Assembly: GCA_001564255.1 (NCBI GenBank)
Contig: LKNC01000006.1
Location: 1-22,150, forward strand
Origin: Natrialbaceae archaeon Tc-Br11_E2g1
Lineage (GTDB): Archaea; Halobacteriota; Halobacteria; Halobacteriales; Natrialbaceae
Direction: 5' to 3'
Length of the DNA: 22,150 bases
Every line of letters begins with the position of its first letter. Position 1 is the stretch's first letter. The notes beneath the pieces are model-generated. The model saw only the letters and a program-made list of their open reading frames with translations, was not told the origin of the DNA and searched no databases. Positions 6,686-14,101 of this stretch are shown one piece after another. Both the position numbers and the translations under genes were made by a program.

Positions 6686-6949
6686 ATGATCGAGAACACA
6701 CCTGCACTCGCGAACGTCGCACTAGAAGCCGCCAGCACCTGGGAAGCAAGCGAAGAAACCGCCCTCGCGGCCGCCGCACTCTCCGTCGGTCTCTCCGCGC
6801 TCGCCGCGGGATACGCCGAGCGGGGCATCGGTGCCGCCGCCGTCGGTGCGATCGCCGAAGACAGCGACAACTTCGTACCCGGACTGATCATGACGGTCCT
6901 GCCGGAGACACTCGTCATCTTCGCGCTGGTCGTCGTCTTCATCATCTAA
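6686..6949 (+). CDS. atpK: A-type ATP synthase proteolipid subunit K (c subunit)
   Basis: 87 residues with two transmembrane helices (about 25-44 and 64-87), typical of the archaeal c-ring monomer. The ion-carrying carboxylate is Glu74 in VLPETLVIF, in the second helix. The polar loop reads AERGIGAAAVGAIAEDSD. Each rotor needs about ten copies, against one of subunit I, which fits the separate promoter and strong ribosome-binding site in front. The ion is presumably H+, as in other haloarchaea; the sequence alone does not prove it. atpE starts 22 bases downstream. Confidence 0.95.
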   Translation: MIENTPALANVALEAASTWEASEETALAAAALSVGLSALAAGYAERGIGAAAVGAIAEDSDNFVPGLIMTVLPETLVIFALVVVFII

Positions 6950-6971
6950 CTGCCCGCCGTTTCTCTCACCA

Positions 6972-7553
6972 ATGAGTTTGGACACAGTCGTCGAAGACAT
7001 CAGGGAGGAAGCCCACGCGCGTGCGGAGAACCTCCGCGAGGAAGGCGAGTCCCGCGCCGAGGAGATCCTCGAGGAAGCCGAGGCCGACGCCGAGGAGATC
7101 CTCGAGGAGGCCGGCCGGGAAGCCGAACGCGAGATCGAGCAACTTCGCGAACAGCGACTCTCCAGTGCGAAACTGGAGGCGAAACAGAAACGCCTGGAGG
7201 CCCGACGCACCGTCCTCGGGGAGGTACGCGAACGGGTCGAAGACGAACTCGCCGCCCTCGAGGGTGACAGTAGAGAGGAGTTGACCCGGTCGTTACTCGA
7301 GGCGACGAGCGAGGAGTTCGATGCCGGCGACGACGTCCGCGTCTACGGCCGTGAGGGCGACCAGCGACTCCTCGAGTCGATCCTCGAGGAGTACGACGGC
7401 TACGAGTACGTCGGCGAGTACGACTGCCTCGGCGGCGTCGTCGTCGAGAGCGACCAGTCCCGCGTTCGGGTCAACAACACCTTCGATTCGTTGCTCGAGG
7501 ACGTCTGGGAGGATAACCTCCGGGAGATAAGCGAGAGACTCTTCGAGCAATGA
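6972..7553 (+). CDS. atpE: A-type ATP synthase peripheral-stalk subunit E
   Basis: 193 residues. Residues about 1-80 form a continuous charged coiled coil (repeated EEAEADAEEILEE patterns) that pairs with subunit H. The C-terminal half is globular (about 95-193, with YDCLGGVVVESDQSRVRVNN), binds the catalytic head, and matches the vATP-synt_E family. Length is normal. The ATG at 6972 has no Shine-Dalgarno and probably depends on coupling to atpK. The stop overlaps the atpC start. The gene contains seven CTCGAG hexamers, an extreme example of the Leu-Glu codon-pair bias here. Confidence 0.93.
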   Translation: MSLDTVVEDIREEAHARAENLREEGESRAEEILEEAEADAEEILEEAGREAEREIEQLREQRLSSAKLEAKQKRLEARRTVLGEVRERVEDELAALEGDSREELTRSLLEATSEEFDAGDDVRVYGREGDQRLLESILEEYDGYEYVGEYDCLGGVVVESDQSRVRVNNTFDSLLEDVWEDNLREISERLFEQ

Positions 7554-8602
7554 TGCGTGGAGCCTCGAACACGGAGTACGTCAGCGCTCGCGTCCGGACC
7601 CGGAGAGCGGCGCTGTTCGCCGACGAGGACTACCGCAAACTCGTCCGCATGGGGCCAAGCGGGATCGCCCGCTTTATGGAGGAGTCGGAGTACGAACGCG
7701 AGATCAACGAGCTCGGGACGCGGTTTTCAGGCGTCGACCTGATCGAGTACGCACTCAACCGAAACCTCGCGAAACACTTCGGTGACTTACTCGAGTGGTC
7801 CGAGGGCCGGATCTACGACCTCGTCGCCCGGTACCTCCGGAAGTTCGACGTCTGGAACGTCAAGACGGTCATCCGCGGGATCTACACCGACACGCCACCG
7901 GAGGAGATCCGGACGGACCTGATCCGTGCCGGCGAACTCGACGATTCGACCGTCGACCTGTTACTCGAGGTCGACACGATCGAGGACGTCATCGAGGTGT
8001 TAGACGGGACGGTCTACCACGACCCCCTCGAGAACGCCTCCGAGGAGTACGAGGAGACCGGCGCGTTGATTCCTCTCGAGAACGCCCTGGACCGTGAGTT
8101 CTACGAGCACTTGCTCGAGGACCTCGGTCGCCCCGAAGAAGGGCCGGACGCCAAATACGTCGAGTTCCTCGAGGCGGAGATCGACTTCCGGAACGCCCGG
8201 AACGCCCTCCGGCTTGCACGGAGTGGCGCGGACCTCGATCCCGCCAGCTACTACATCGAAGGCGGCGTGTTGTTCGATGAGTCGGAACTGAGCCAGCTCG
8301 TCGCCGACCCCGACGGACTCATCGACCACATCGCCGACAACAGACGCTACGGCGACCGACTCTCGGGAGCGATCTCGAGGCTGCGCGACGCCGACAGCCT
8401 CATCGAGTTCGAGCACGCACTGGACGCTGCGTTGCTCCAGTACGCCGACACGCTCTCGAGTATCTACCCGGTCTCGGTGTCGTCGGTGCTCTCGTACATC
8501 CTCGCGAAAGAACGCGAGGTCGAGAACATCCGCGCGATCGCACGTGGTCGCGAGGTCGGGCTTTCCGAAAGCGAGATCGAAGAGGAGCTGGTGATCCTAT
8601 GA
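7550..8602 (+). CDS. atpC: A-type ATP synthase subunit C
   Basis: 350 residues, equivalent to V-type subunit d. It is the socket that connects the central shaft to the proteolipid ring. It is a largely helical soluble protein; [15 protein letters not shown] near the start and [18 protein letters not shown] and [20 protein letters not shown] near the end are family-typical. Two adjacent ATGs (7550 and 7553) overlap the atpE stop. The first is given, and either is possible. The last four bases overlap the atpF start (ATGA), so the genes are translationally coupled. Confidence 0.93.
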   Translation: MMRGASNTEYVSARVRTRRAALFADEDYRKLVRMGPSGIARFMEESEYEREINELGTRFSGVDLIEYALNRNLAKHFGDLLEWSEGRIYDLVARYLRKFDVWNVKTVIRGIYTDTPPEEIRTDLIRAGELDDSTVDLLLEVDTIEDVIEVLDGTVYHDPLENASEEYEETGALIPLENALDREFYEHLLEDLGRPEEGPDAKYVEFLEAEIDFRNARNALRLARSGADLDPASYYIEGGVLFDESELSQLVADPDGLIDHIADNRRYGDRLSGAISRLRDADSLIEFEHALDAALLQYADTLSSIYPVSVSSVLSYILAKEREVENIRAIARGREVGLSESEIEEELVIL

Positions 8603-8931
8603 GCCAGGAAATCGCAGTCGTCGGCAGTCCGGAGTTTACGACCGGCTTTCGCCTCGCGGGCGTCCGCCGCTTCGAGAACGTCCCGGACGACGAGAAAGAG
8701 ACCGAACTGGACGACGCCGCTACCGCCGTCCTCGAGGACGACGGCGTCGGTATCGTCGTCATGCACGACGAGGACCTCGAGTACCTCTCGCGGGGTGTTC
8801 GCCAGGACGTCGAGACGAGCGTCGAGCCAGTCGTCGTCACCATCGGGAGCGGAACCGGCGGTGGCGGACTACGCGAGCAGATAAAGCGGGCGATCGGTAT
8901 CGACCTAATGGAGGAGGACGAAAGCGAGTAA
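8599..8931 (+). CDS. atpF: A-type ATP synthase subunit F
   Basis: 110 residues of the ATP-synt_F family, a small Rossmann-like protein that binds the central shaft and modulates activity. [19 protein letters not shown] at the N-terminus is diagnostic, and [12 protein letters not shown] and the Gly-rich [11 protein letters not shown] segment follow. Length is normal for the family. It starts within the atpC stop and ends two bases before the atpA ATG. Confidence 0.93.
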   Translation: MSQEIAVVGSPEFTTGFRLAGVRRFENVPDDEKETELDDAATAVLEDDGVGIVVMHDEDLEYLSRGVRQDVETSVEPVVVTIGSGTGGGGLREQIKRAIGIDLMEEDESE

Positions 8932-8933
8932 TC

Positions 8934-10697
8934 ATGAGCCAGGCAGACGAAACCCAGACCGTCGACCAAGACGGTGTAATCGAAAGCGTGAGTGGTCCCG
9001 TCGTGACCGCTGCGGACCTCGACGCCCGGATGAACGACGTCGTCTACGTCGGCGACGAAGGACTGATGGGCGAGGTCATCGAGATCGAAGGGAACCTGAC
9101 CACAATTCAGGTGTACGAGGAGACCTCGGGTGTCGGCCCGGGCGAACCCGTCGAGAACACGGGCGAACCCCTGAGCGTCGACCTCGGGCCGGGGATGCTC
9201 GACACCATCTACGACGGTGTCCAGCGCCCGCTCGACGAACTCGAGGAGAAGATGAACTCGGCGTTTCTCGACCGTGGGGTCGACGCGCCGGGGATCGACG
9301 TAGAGAAACAGTGGGAGTTCACCCCCACCGTCTCCGAGGGCGACTCGGTCGAACCGGGGGACATCATCGGTGAGGTCCCCGAGACCGCGAGCATCACCCA
9401 CAAGGTGATGGTGCCACCGGACTTCGAGGGTGGCGAGATCACCTCGATCGAAGCCGGCGACTTTACGGTCGAAGAGCCCGTCGCGGAACTGTCCTCGGGC
9501 GAGGACGTGACGATGCACCAGGAGTGGCCGGTCCGGCAGGCCCGTCCGGCAGCCGAAAAGCGGACGCCGACGGTCCCACTCCAGTCCGGCCAGCGCATCC
9601 AGGACGGCCTGTTCCCGATCGCCAAAGGCGGGACGGCGGCGATCCCGGGTCCGTTCGGCTCTGGCAAGACGGTCACCCAACACCAGCTCGCGAAGTGGTC
9701 CGACGCGGACATCGTCGTCTACGTCGGCTGTGGCGAGCGTGGAAACGAGATGACCGAGGTCATCGAGGACTTCCCGAACCTCGAGGACCCGATGACGGGC
9801 AAACCGCTGATGAGCCGCACGTGTCTCATCGCGAACACCTCGAACATGCCCGTCGCAGCCCGTGAGTCCTGTATCTACACGGGAATCACGATCGCCGAAT
9901 ACTTCCGTGACATGGGCTACGACGTCGCGCTGATGGCCGACTCCACCTCCCGGTGGGCGGAGGCCATGCGCGAGATCTCGAGTCGACTCGAGGAGATGCC
10001 CGGCGAAGAGGGGTATCCGGCGTACCTCGCGGCGGCATTGTCGGAGTTCTACGAGCGCGCCGGCCTGTTCGAGAACGTAAACGGTACCGAGGGATCGGTG
10101 ACGGCGATCGGTGCAGTCAGCCCGCCGGGCGGGGACTTCTCCGAGCCGGTCACCCAGAACACCCTGCGGATCGTCAAGACGTTCTGGGCGCTCGACGCCG
10201 ACCTCGCCGAACGGCGACACTTCCCGTCGATCAACTGGAACGAGTCGTACTCGCTGTATCGACAGCAACTGGACCCGTGGTTCGTCGAGAACGTCGCCGA
10301 AGACTGGCCCGAGGTTCGCCAGTGGGCGATCGACGTCCTGGACGAGGAAGACGAACTCCAGGAGATCGTCCAGCTCGTCGGCAAAGACGCCCTGCCCGAG
10401 GACCAGCAGCTGACCCTCGAGGTCGCCCGCTACCTGCGTGAGGCGTGGCTTCAGCAGGACGCGTTCCACGACGTGGACACCTACTGTGAGCCGACGAAGA
10501 CTTACCGGATGCTCCAGGCGATCAAGACGTTCAACGACGAGGCCTTCGACGCACTCGACGCTGGCGTCCCGGTCGAGGAGATCCAGAGCGTCGACGCCGC
10601 CCCGCGGCTCAACCGGATGGGCACCGCAGACGAGTGGAGCGAGTTCATCGACGAACTCGAGACAAACCTCGCTGAGCAGATCAGGGAGCTGTACTGA
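8934..10697 (+). CDS. atpA: A-type ATP synthase catalytic subunit A
   Basis: 587 residues, the ATP-hydrolysing/synthesising subunit of the A3B3 head. An N-terminal beta-barrel (about 10-80) is followed by the long non-homologous insertion typical of A subunits, including [20 protein letters not shown]. The nucleotide domain has P-loop GPFGSGKT (239-246, Lys245), catalytic Glu268 in GCGERGNEM, and [14 protein letters not shown] around 336-349. A helical C-terminal domain ends the chain. No intein interrupts the P-loop, although inteins occur at that site in some archaea. Spacing to the neighbouring ATP synthase genes is two bases on each side. Confidence 0.97.
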   Translation: MSQADETQTVDQDGVIESVSGPVVTAADLDARMNDVVYVGDEGLMGEVIEIEGNLTTIQVYEETSGVGPGEPVENTGEPLSVDLGPGMLDTIYDGVQRPLDELEEKMNSAFLDRGVDAPGIDVEKQWEFTPTVSEGDSVEPGDIIGEVPETASITHKVMVPPDFEGGEITSIEAGDFTVEEPVAELSSGEDVTMHQEWPVRQARPAAEKRTPTVPLQSGQRIQDGLFPIAKGGTAAIPGPFGSGKTVTQHQLAKWSDADIVVYVGCGERGNEMTEVIEDFPNLEDPMTGKPLMSRTCLIANTSNMPVAARESCIYTGITIAEYFRDMGYDVALMADSTSRWAEAMREISSRLEEMPGEEGYPAYLAAALSEFYERAGLFENVNGTEGSVTAIGAVSPPGGDFSEPVTQNTLRIVKTFWALDADLAERRHFPSINWNESYSLYRQQLDPWFVENVAEDWPEVRQWAIDVLDEEDELQEIVQLVGKDALPEDQQLTLEVARYLREAWLQQDAFHDVDTYCEPTKTYRMLQAIKTFNDEAFDALDAGVPVEEIQSVDAAPRLNRMGTADEWSEFIDELETNLAEQIRELY

Positions 10698-10699
10698 AC

Positions 10700-12106
10700 A
10701 TGAAGGAATATCAAACGATTACGGAAATCAGCGGTCCGCTGGTGTTCGCCGAGGTCGACGAACCCGTCGGCTACGACGAGATCGTCGAGATCGAGACGCC
10801 ACAGGGGGAGACCCTGCGCGGACAGGTACTGGAGTCCTCCGAGGGCCTGGTGTCGATCCAGGTCTTCGAGGGGACGGGCGGTATCGACCGAAACGCCTCG
10901 GTTCGCTTCCTGGGCGAGACGATGAAGATGCCCGTCACCGAGGACCTGCTCGGACGCGTCCTCGACGGTTCCGGCCGGCCGATCGACGGCGGGCCCGAGA
11001 TCGTCCCCGAGGAGCGCCAGGACATCGTCGGCGCGGCGATCAACCCCTACTCGCGTGAGTACCCAGAGGAGTTCATCCAGACCGGTGTCTCGAGCATCGA
11101 CGGGATGAACACCCTCGTTCGTGGCCAGAAGCTGCCGATCTTCTCGGGGTCCGGCCTGCCACACAACGATCTGGCGCTCCAGATCGCCCGTCAGGCGACG
11201 GTGCCCGAAGAGGAAGGCGACGAGGAGACGGAGTTCGCAGTCATCTTCGGTGCGATGGGGATCACCCAGGAGGAGGCAAACGAGTTCATGGACGACTTCG
11301 AGCGCACGGGCGCACTCGAGCGGTCGGTCGTCTTCATGAACTTGGCGGACGACCCCGCAGTCGAGCGGACGGTCACGCCGCGACTCGCCTTGACCACCGC
11401 GGAGTACCTCGCGTTCGAAAAGGACTATCACGTGCTGGTCATCCTCACTGACATCACCAACTACTGTGAGGCGCTGCGCGAGATCGGTGCCGCACGTGAG
11501 GAGGTGCCGGGTCGCCGTGGCTACCCCGGGTACATGTACACCGACCTGGCCCAGCTCTACGAGCGTGCAGGTCGACTCAAAGACCGTGACGGGTCGGTCA
11601 CCCAGATCCCGATCCTCACGATGCCCGGCGACGACGACACCCACCCGATCCCCGACCTGACCGGCTACATCACCGAGGGGCAGATCGTGATGGACCGTGA
11701 CCTCCACAGCCAGGGTATCGAGCCGCCGGTGAACGTCCTGCCGAGCCTCTCGCGGCTGATGGACGACGGTATCGGCGAGGGGCTGACCCGTGGGGACCAC
11801 GGCGACGTCTCCGACCAGATGTACGCCGGCTACGCGGAAGGTGAGGACCTCCGTGACCTGGTGAACATCGTCGGTCGGGAAGCCCTCAGCGAGCGTGACA
11901 ACAAGTTCCTGGATTTCGCCGACCGGTTCGAAGCGGAGTTCGTCGAGCAGGGCTATGACACCAACCGGACCATCGAGGAGACCCTCGGTATCGGCTGGGA
12001 CCTCCTCTCTGACCTGCCGAAAGAGGAACTCAACCGTATCGACGAGGAGTTCATCGCGGAGTACTATCACGAAGACGAAGAAGCCGAGGCCGTCCAGGCC
12101 GACTGA
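10700..12106 (+). CDS. atpB: A-type ATP synthase regulatory/non-catalytic subunit B
   Basis: 468 residues, the B subunit that alternates with A in the hexameric head. The N-terminal barrel opens with [16 protein letters not shown]. Where A has a P-loop, this chain has [18 protein letters not shown] (about 148-165), the degenerate non-catalytic form that defines [25 protein letters not shown] and [20 protein letters not shown] are also family blocks. It is the last ATP synthase gene here. In many haloarchaea atpD follows within one or two genes, but no candidate is seen downstream. Confidence 0.97.
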   Translation: MKEYQTITEISGPLVFAEVDEPVGYDEIVEIETPQGETLRGQVLESSEGLVSIQVFEGTGGIDRNASVRFLGETMKMPVTEDLLGRVLDGSGRPIDGGPEIVPEERQDIVGAAINPYSREYPEEFIQTGVSSIDGMNTLVRGQKLPIFSGSGLPHNDLALQIARQATVPEEEGDEETEFAVIFGAMGITQEEANEFMDDFERTGALERSVVFMNLADDPAVERTVTPRLALTTAEYLAFEKDYHVLVILTDITNYCEALREIGAAREEVPGRRGYPGYMYTDLAQLYERAGRLKDRDGSVTQIPILTMPGDDDTHPIPDLTGYITEGQIVMDRDLHSQGIEPPVNVLPSLSRLMDDGIGEGLTRGDHGDVSDQMYAGYAEGEDLRDLVNIVGREALSERDNKFLDFADRFEAEFVEQGYDTNRTIEETLGIGWDLLSDLPKEELNRIDEEFIAEYYHEDEEAEAVQAD

Positions 12107-12161
12107 CCCCAGGATCCTCCGTTCGACTCGAGACCCGTCCCTTTCGCCGGCCGCGTCACCT

Positions 12162-12174
12162 CGAGGACGCCTCG
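12162..12174. terminator. Weak stem-loop after atpB
   Basis: CGAGG-ACG-CCTCG lies 56 bases beyond the atpB stop. The 5-bp stem with a 3-base loop and no T-run makes it only a tentative terminator for the operon. Confidence 0.2.
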
Positions 12175-12329
12175 CGGTCGGAGACAGTCGACCACTCGTC
12201 TCACTCACACTCCCCAGGTAGTGGCGTGCAAACGGTAGACGCGCTGAAAGCGAACCGGCAGTCGTGGCGGGGAACACGACCCAGGCCGAAACTGATACAA
12301 CCCGAGGGTTGGACGAATACAACGAACCG

Positions 12330-12836
12330 ATGTCTTCGAAACCGACAATCCTCGTCGTCGACGACGAGCACGACCTGGCCGACCTCTACGCGAGCTGGTT
12401 CCGACCGGACTACGAGACGCTCGTCGCCTACGATGGTCGGTCCGCACTCGAGACGATCGACGGGGAAGTCGACGTCATGCTTTTGGACCGGCGGATGCCC
12501 GACATCTCGGGTGATGAGGTCCTGGGACGGATCCGCGCGGCCGGCCACGACTGTTGGGTGATCATGGTGACGGCGGTCGATCCCGGGCTCGACGTCGTCG
12601 AACTCGACGTCGACGACTACGTGACGAAACCCGTAAACCGTCCGCAACTGACCCGGATCATCGACAACCTCCGGACGAAATCGCGCTTCGAGAGCGACAG
12701 ACGCGAACTCGTGGCCCTCTCGAACAAGATGGAGACCTTAGAGGAGGAGTTTTCCGTCGAGGAACTCGAGGGGACCGACGCATACGAGCGACTCGAGGAG
12801 GCGTTACAGAGGCGAACGGATCCGAACAGTGAGTGA
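12330..12836 (+). CDS. HalX-type response regulator
   Basis: 168 residues. The receiver domain (about 5-115) has the acidic pair Asp11/Asp12, phosphoacceptor Asp53 in MLLDRRMPD, Thr81 and Lys100 (VTKPV). The C-terminal about 55 residues (RTKSRFESDRRELVALSNKM onward) form a charged helical HalX output domain, a haloarchaeal module that is not a DNA-binding fold. The ATG at 12330 is chosen because the receiver's first strand follows directly; an in-frame GTG at 12264 would add an unstructured tail. No histidine kinase is adjacent, so the partner is encoded elsewhere. It is unlikely to belong to the ATP synthase operon (223-base gap). The stop codon touches the left arm of the inverted repeat. 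Confidence 0.88.
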   Translation: MSSKPTILVVDDEHDLADLYASWFRPDYETLVAYDGRSALETIDGEVDVMLLDRRMPDISGDEVLGRIRAAGHDCWVIMVTAVDPGLDVVELDVDDYVTKPVNRPQLTRIIDNLRTKSRFESDRRELVALSNKMETLEEEFSVEELEGTDAYERLEEALQRRTDPNSE

Positions 12837-12944
12837 TACTGTCGGTCATAGATACGTACACCACCCCCGAGAGAAGACGAACTGACACGCGCTGTCCCGC
12901 CAGTTCTGTCACACACGGGTTCACAGGTCCATGACCGACAGTAT
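12836..12944. repeat. 109-base segment bounded by perfect 14-bp inverted repeats
   Basis: ATACTGTCGGTCAT (12836-12849) is perfectly complementary to ATGACCGACAGTAT (12931-12944). With mismatches the similarity extends about 8 bases further inward. Inside is a second stem, GAACTG (12879-12884) with CAGTTC (12901-12906), extendable by GAC/GTC across one bulged base. The left arm begins at the last base of the response-regulator stop codon. There is no coding capacity. The form resembles a small non-autonomous transposon (MITE) or remnant. A target-site duplication cannot be confirmed; only AT on both sides is visible, which the palindrome would give anyway. A structured 3' UTR is the alternative. 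Confidence 0.55.
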
Positions 12945-13006
12945 GAAACCGCGAACCCGGCCGCGTGATCGGGTGCAGGGCGCTCGGGTACGACGAAAGA
13001 AGTGAC

Positions 13007-13014
13007 TTTTTATT
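13007..13014 (+). promoter_or_regulatory. TATA box for the glycosyltransferase gene
   Basis: TTTTTATT lies 24-31 bases upstream of the ATG at 13038, with no Shine-Dalgarno between. This is the canonical leaderless arrangement and supports this start over the in-frame ATG at 13002. Confidence 0.6.
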
Positions 13015-13037
13015 CCGCCGCTACGTGCCGACGGCAT

Positions 13038-14087
13038 ATGCGACTCGCGTTCGTCTCCCTGGAAACGACACACCATCGTCGGACGGAGACGAACCAGCGG
13101 TTCCGGGATGTCTACACGGGACTCACAGACCGTGGCCACGACGTCCACGTCGTCTGTGCCAGTTTCTGGTCCGACACGGAGCCCACCGTCGACCGTGGGG
13201 GGATCACCTACCACGGCGCGTCGATCACCCCCGGGGCGCGTCGGTCCTTTCTCTCCCGGCTTCCGTTCGTCCTCCGGTCGATCGGGCCGGACGTCATCCA
13301 CGTAAACGCCGAGCCACCCGGACAGGTCCGGGCTGGGAGATGGGGGTCGGCCCTCACCGGCGCACCCGTCTTCCTCGAGTGGTACGGCGACGGCGGGAGC
13401 CCCGACGACGGGGTCCACCGGCGGATGGTCGATCGGGCAGACCGGATCGTCACGCCCTCGCGACTCGTCCGGACGAACGTGCGGGAACTCGAGGCCGACG
13501 CCGACCGCGTCGAGGTGATCCCGAACCCGATCGACGTCGAACGAATCCGCGCGGTCGACCCGGCCGACCCGGTCGACGTAGTCTACGCCCGCCGACTCGA
13601 CGAGGGGGCGAACGTCGAGAGCCTGTTGCTCGCACTCGCCGAACTCCGTTCCCGGGAGTGGACGGCGACGGTCGTCGGGGACGGCCCCGAACGCGGGACC
13701 TACGAGCGACTGGCGAGTGACCTGCGAATCGACGACCGTGTCACCTTCGCCGGCGACCTCGAGGAGGACGACCGGATCGCGATCTATCGTGGGGCCCACG
13801 TCTTCGTCCAGACCGCCCGCCGCTGTGTCTTCCCGACGGAACTGCTCAGGGCGCTCGCCGCAGGCTGTGTCGGCATCGTCGAGTACCACGTCGACTCGAG
13901 TGCCCACGAACTCGTCGAGGGGCGCAAACGGGGCTTTCGGACGACCAGCGAGGACGAACTCGCGAGCGCGATCGTCGAGGCGGGAGGGCTAGAACACCGC
14001 GAGTACGACGACTCCTTTTCGGGGTACGACCGACGGACGGTCATAGAACAGTACGTCCGGTCCTATCGGGACCTGGTCGAAACGTAA
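13038..14087 (+). CDS. Glycosyltransferase, GT-B fold (GT4-like)
   Basis: 349 residues. The N-terminal Rossmann half starts MRLAFVSLET and includes LTDRGHDVHVVCASF and DVIHVNAEPPGQ, typical of the acceptor domain. The C-terminal half has IPNPIDVERI, VVGDGPERGTYERLA (about 212-226) and the sugar-nucleotide region FPTELLRALAAGCVGIVEY (about 265-283), with the conserved Glu of the GT4 E-x7-E region. The donor and acceptor cannot be told from sequence; a role in surface glycan or glycoprotein assembly is inferred. It appears monocistronic, with its own TATA box, and converges on folCP with a 14-base gap. It has no membrane span, so it acts in the cytoplasm. Confidence 0.85.
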   Translation: MRLAFVSLETTHHRRTETNQRFRDVYTGLTDRGHDVHVVCASFWSDTEPTVDRGGITYHGASITPGARRSFLSRLPFVLRSIGPDVIHVNAEPPGQVRAGRWGSALTGAPVFLEWYGDGGSPDDGVHRRMVDRADRIVTPSRLVRTNVRELEADADRVEVIPNPIDVERIRAVDPADPVDVVYARRLDEGANVESLLLALAELRSREWTATVVGDGPERGTYERLASDLRIDDRVTFAGDLEEDDRIAIYRGAHVFVQTARRCVFPTELLRALAAGCVGIVEYHVDSSAHELVEGRKRGFRTTSEDELASAIVEAGGLEHREYDDSFSGYDRRTVIEQYVRSYRDLVET

Positions 14088-14101
14088 CGCCGGGAGCGGG
14101 A

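Noticed and set aside
9640..9670. Possible intein at the AtpA P-loop
   Set aside because: The P-loop [13 protein letters not shown] is uninterrupted and the protein is of normal length.
8400..10469. 689-codon open frame antisense to atpA
   Set aside because: Shadow frame: atpA carries P-loop and catalytic motifs across the same bases, and the antisense product has no recognisable family features.
10502..12322. 606-codon open frame antisense to atpB
   Set aside because: Same reasoning; it arises because strong GC3 bias removes stop codons on the opposite strand.
12264..12329. Upstream GTG start for the response regulator
   Set aside because: It would add 22 polar residues before the receiver domain; the ATG at 12330 begins the fold directly.
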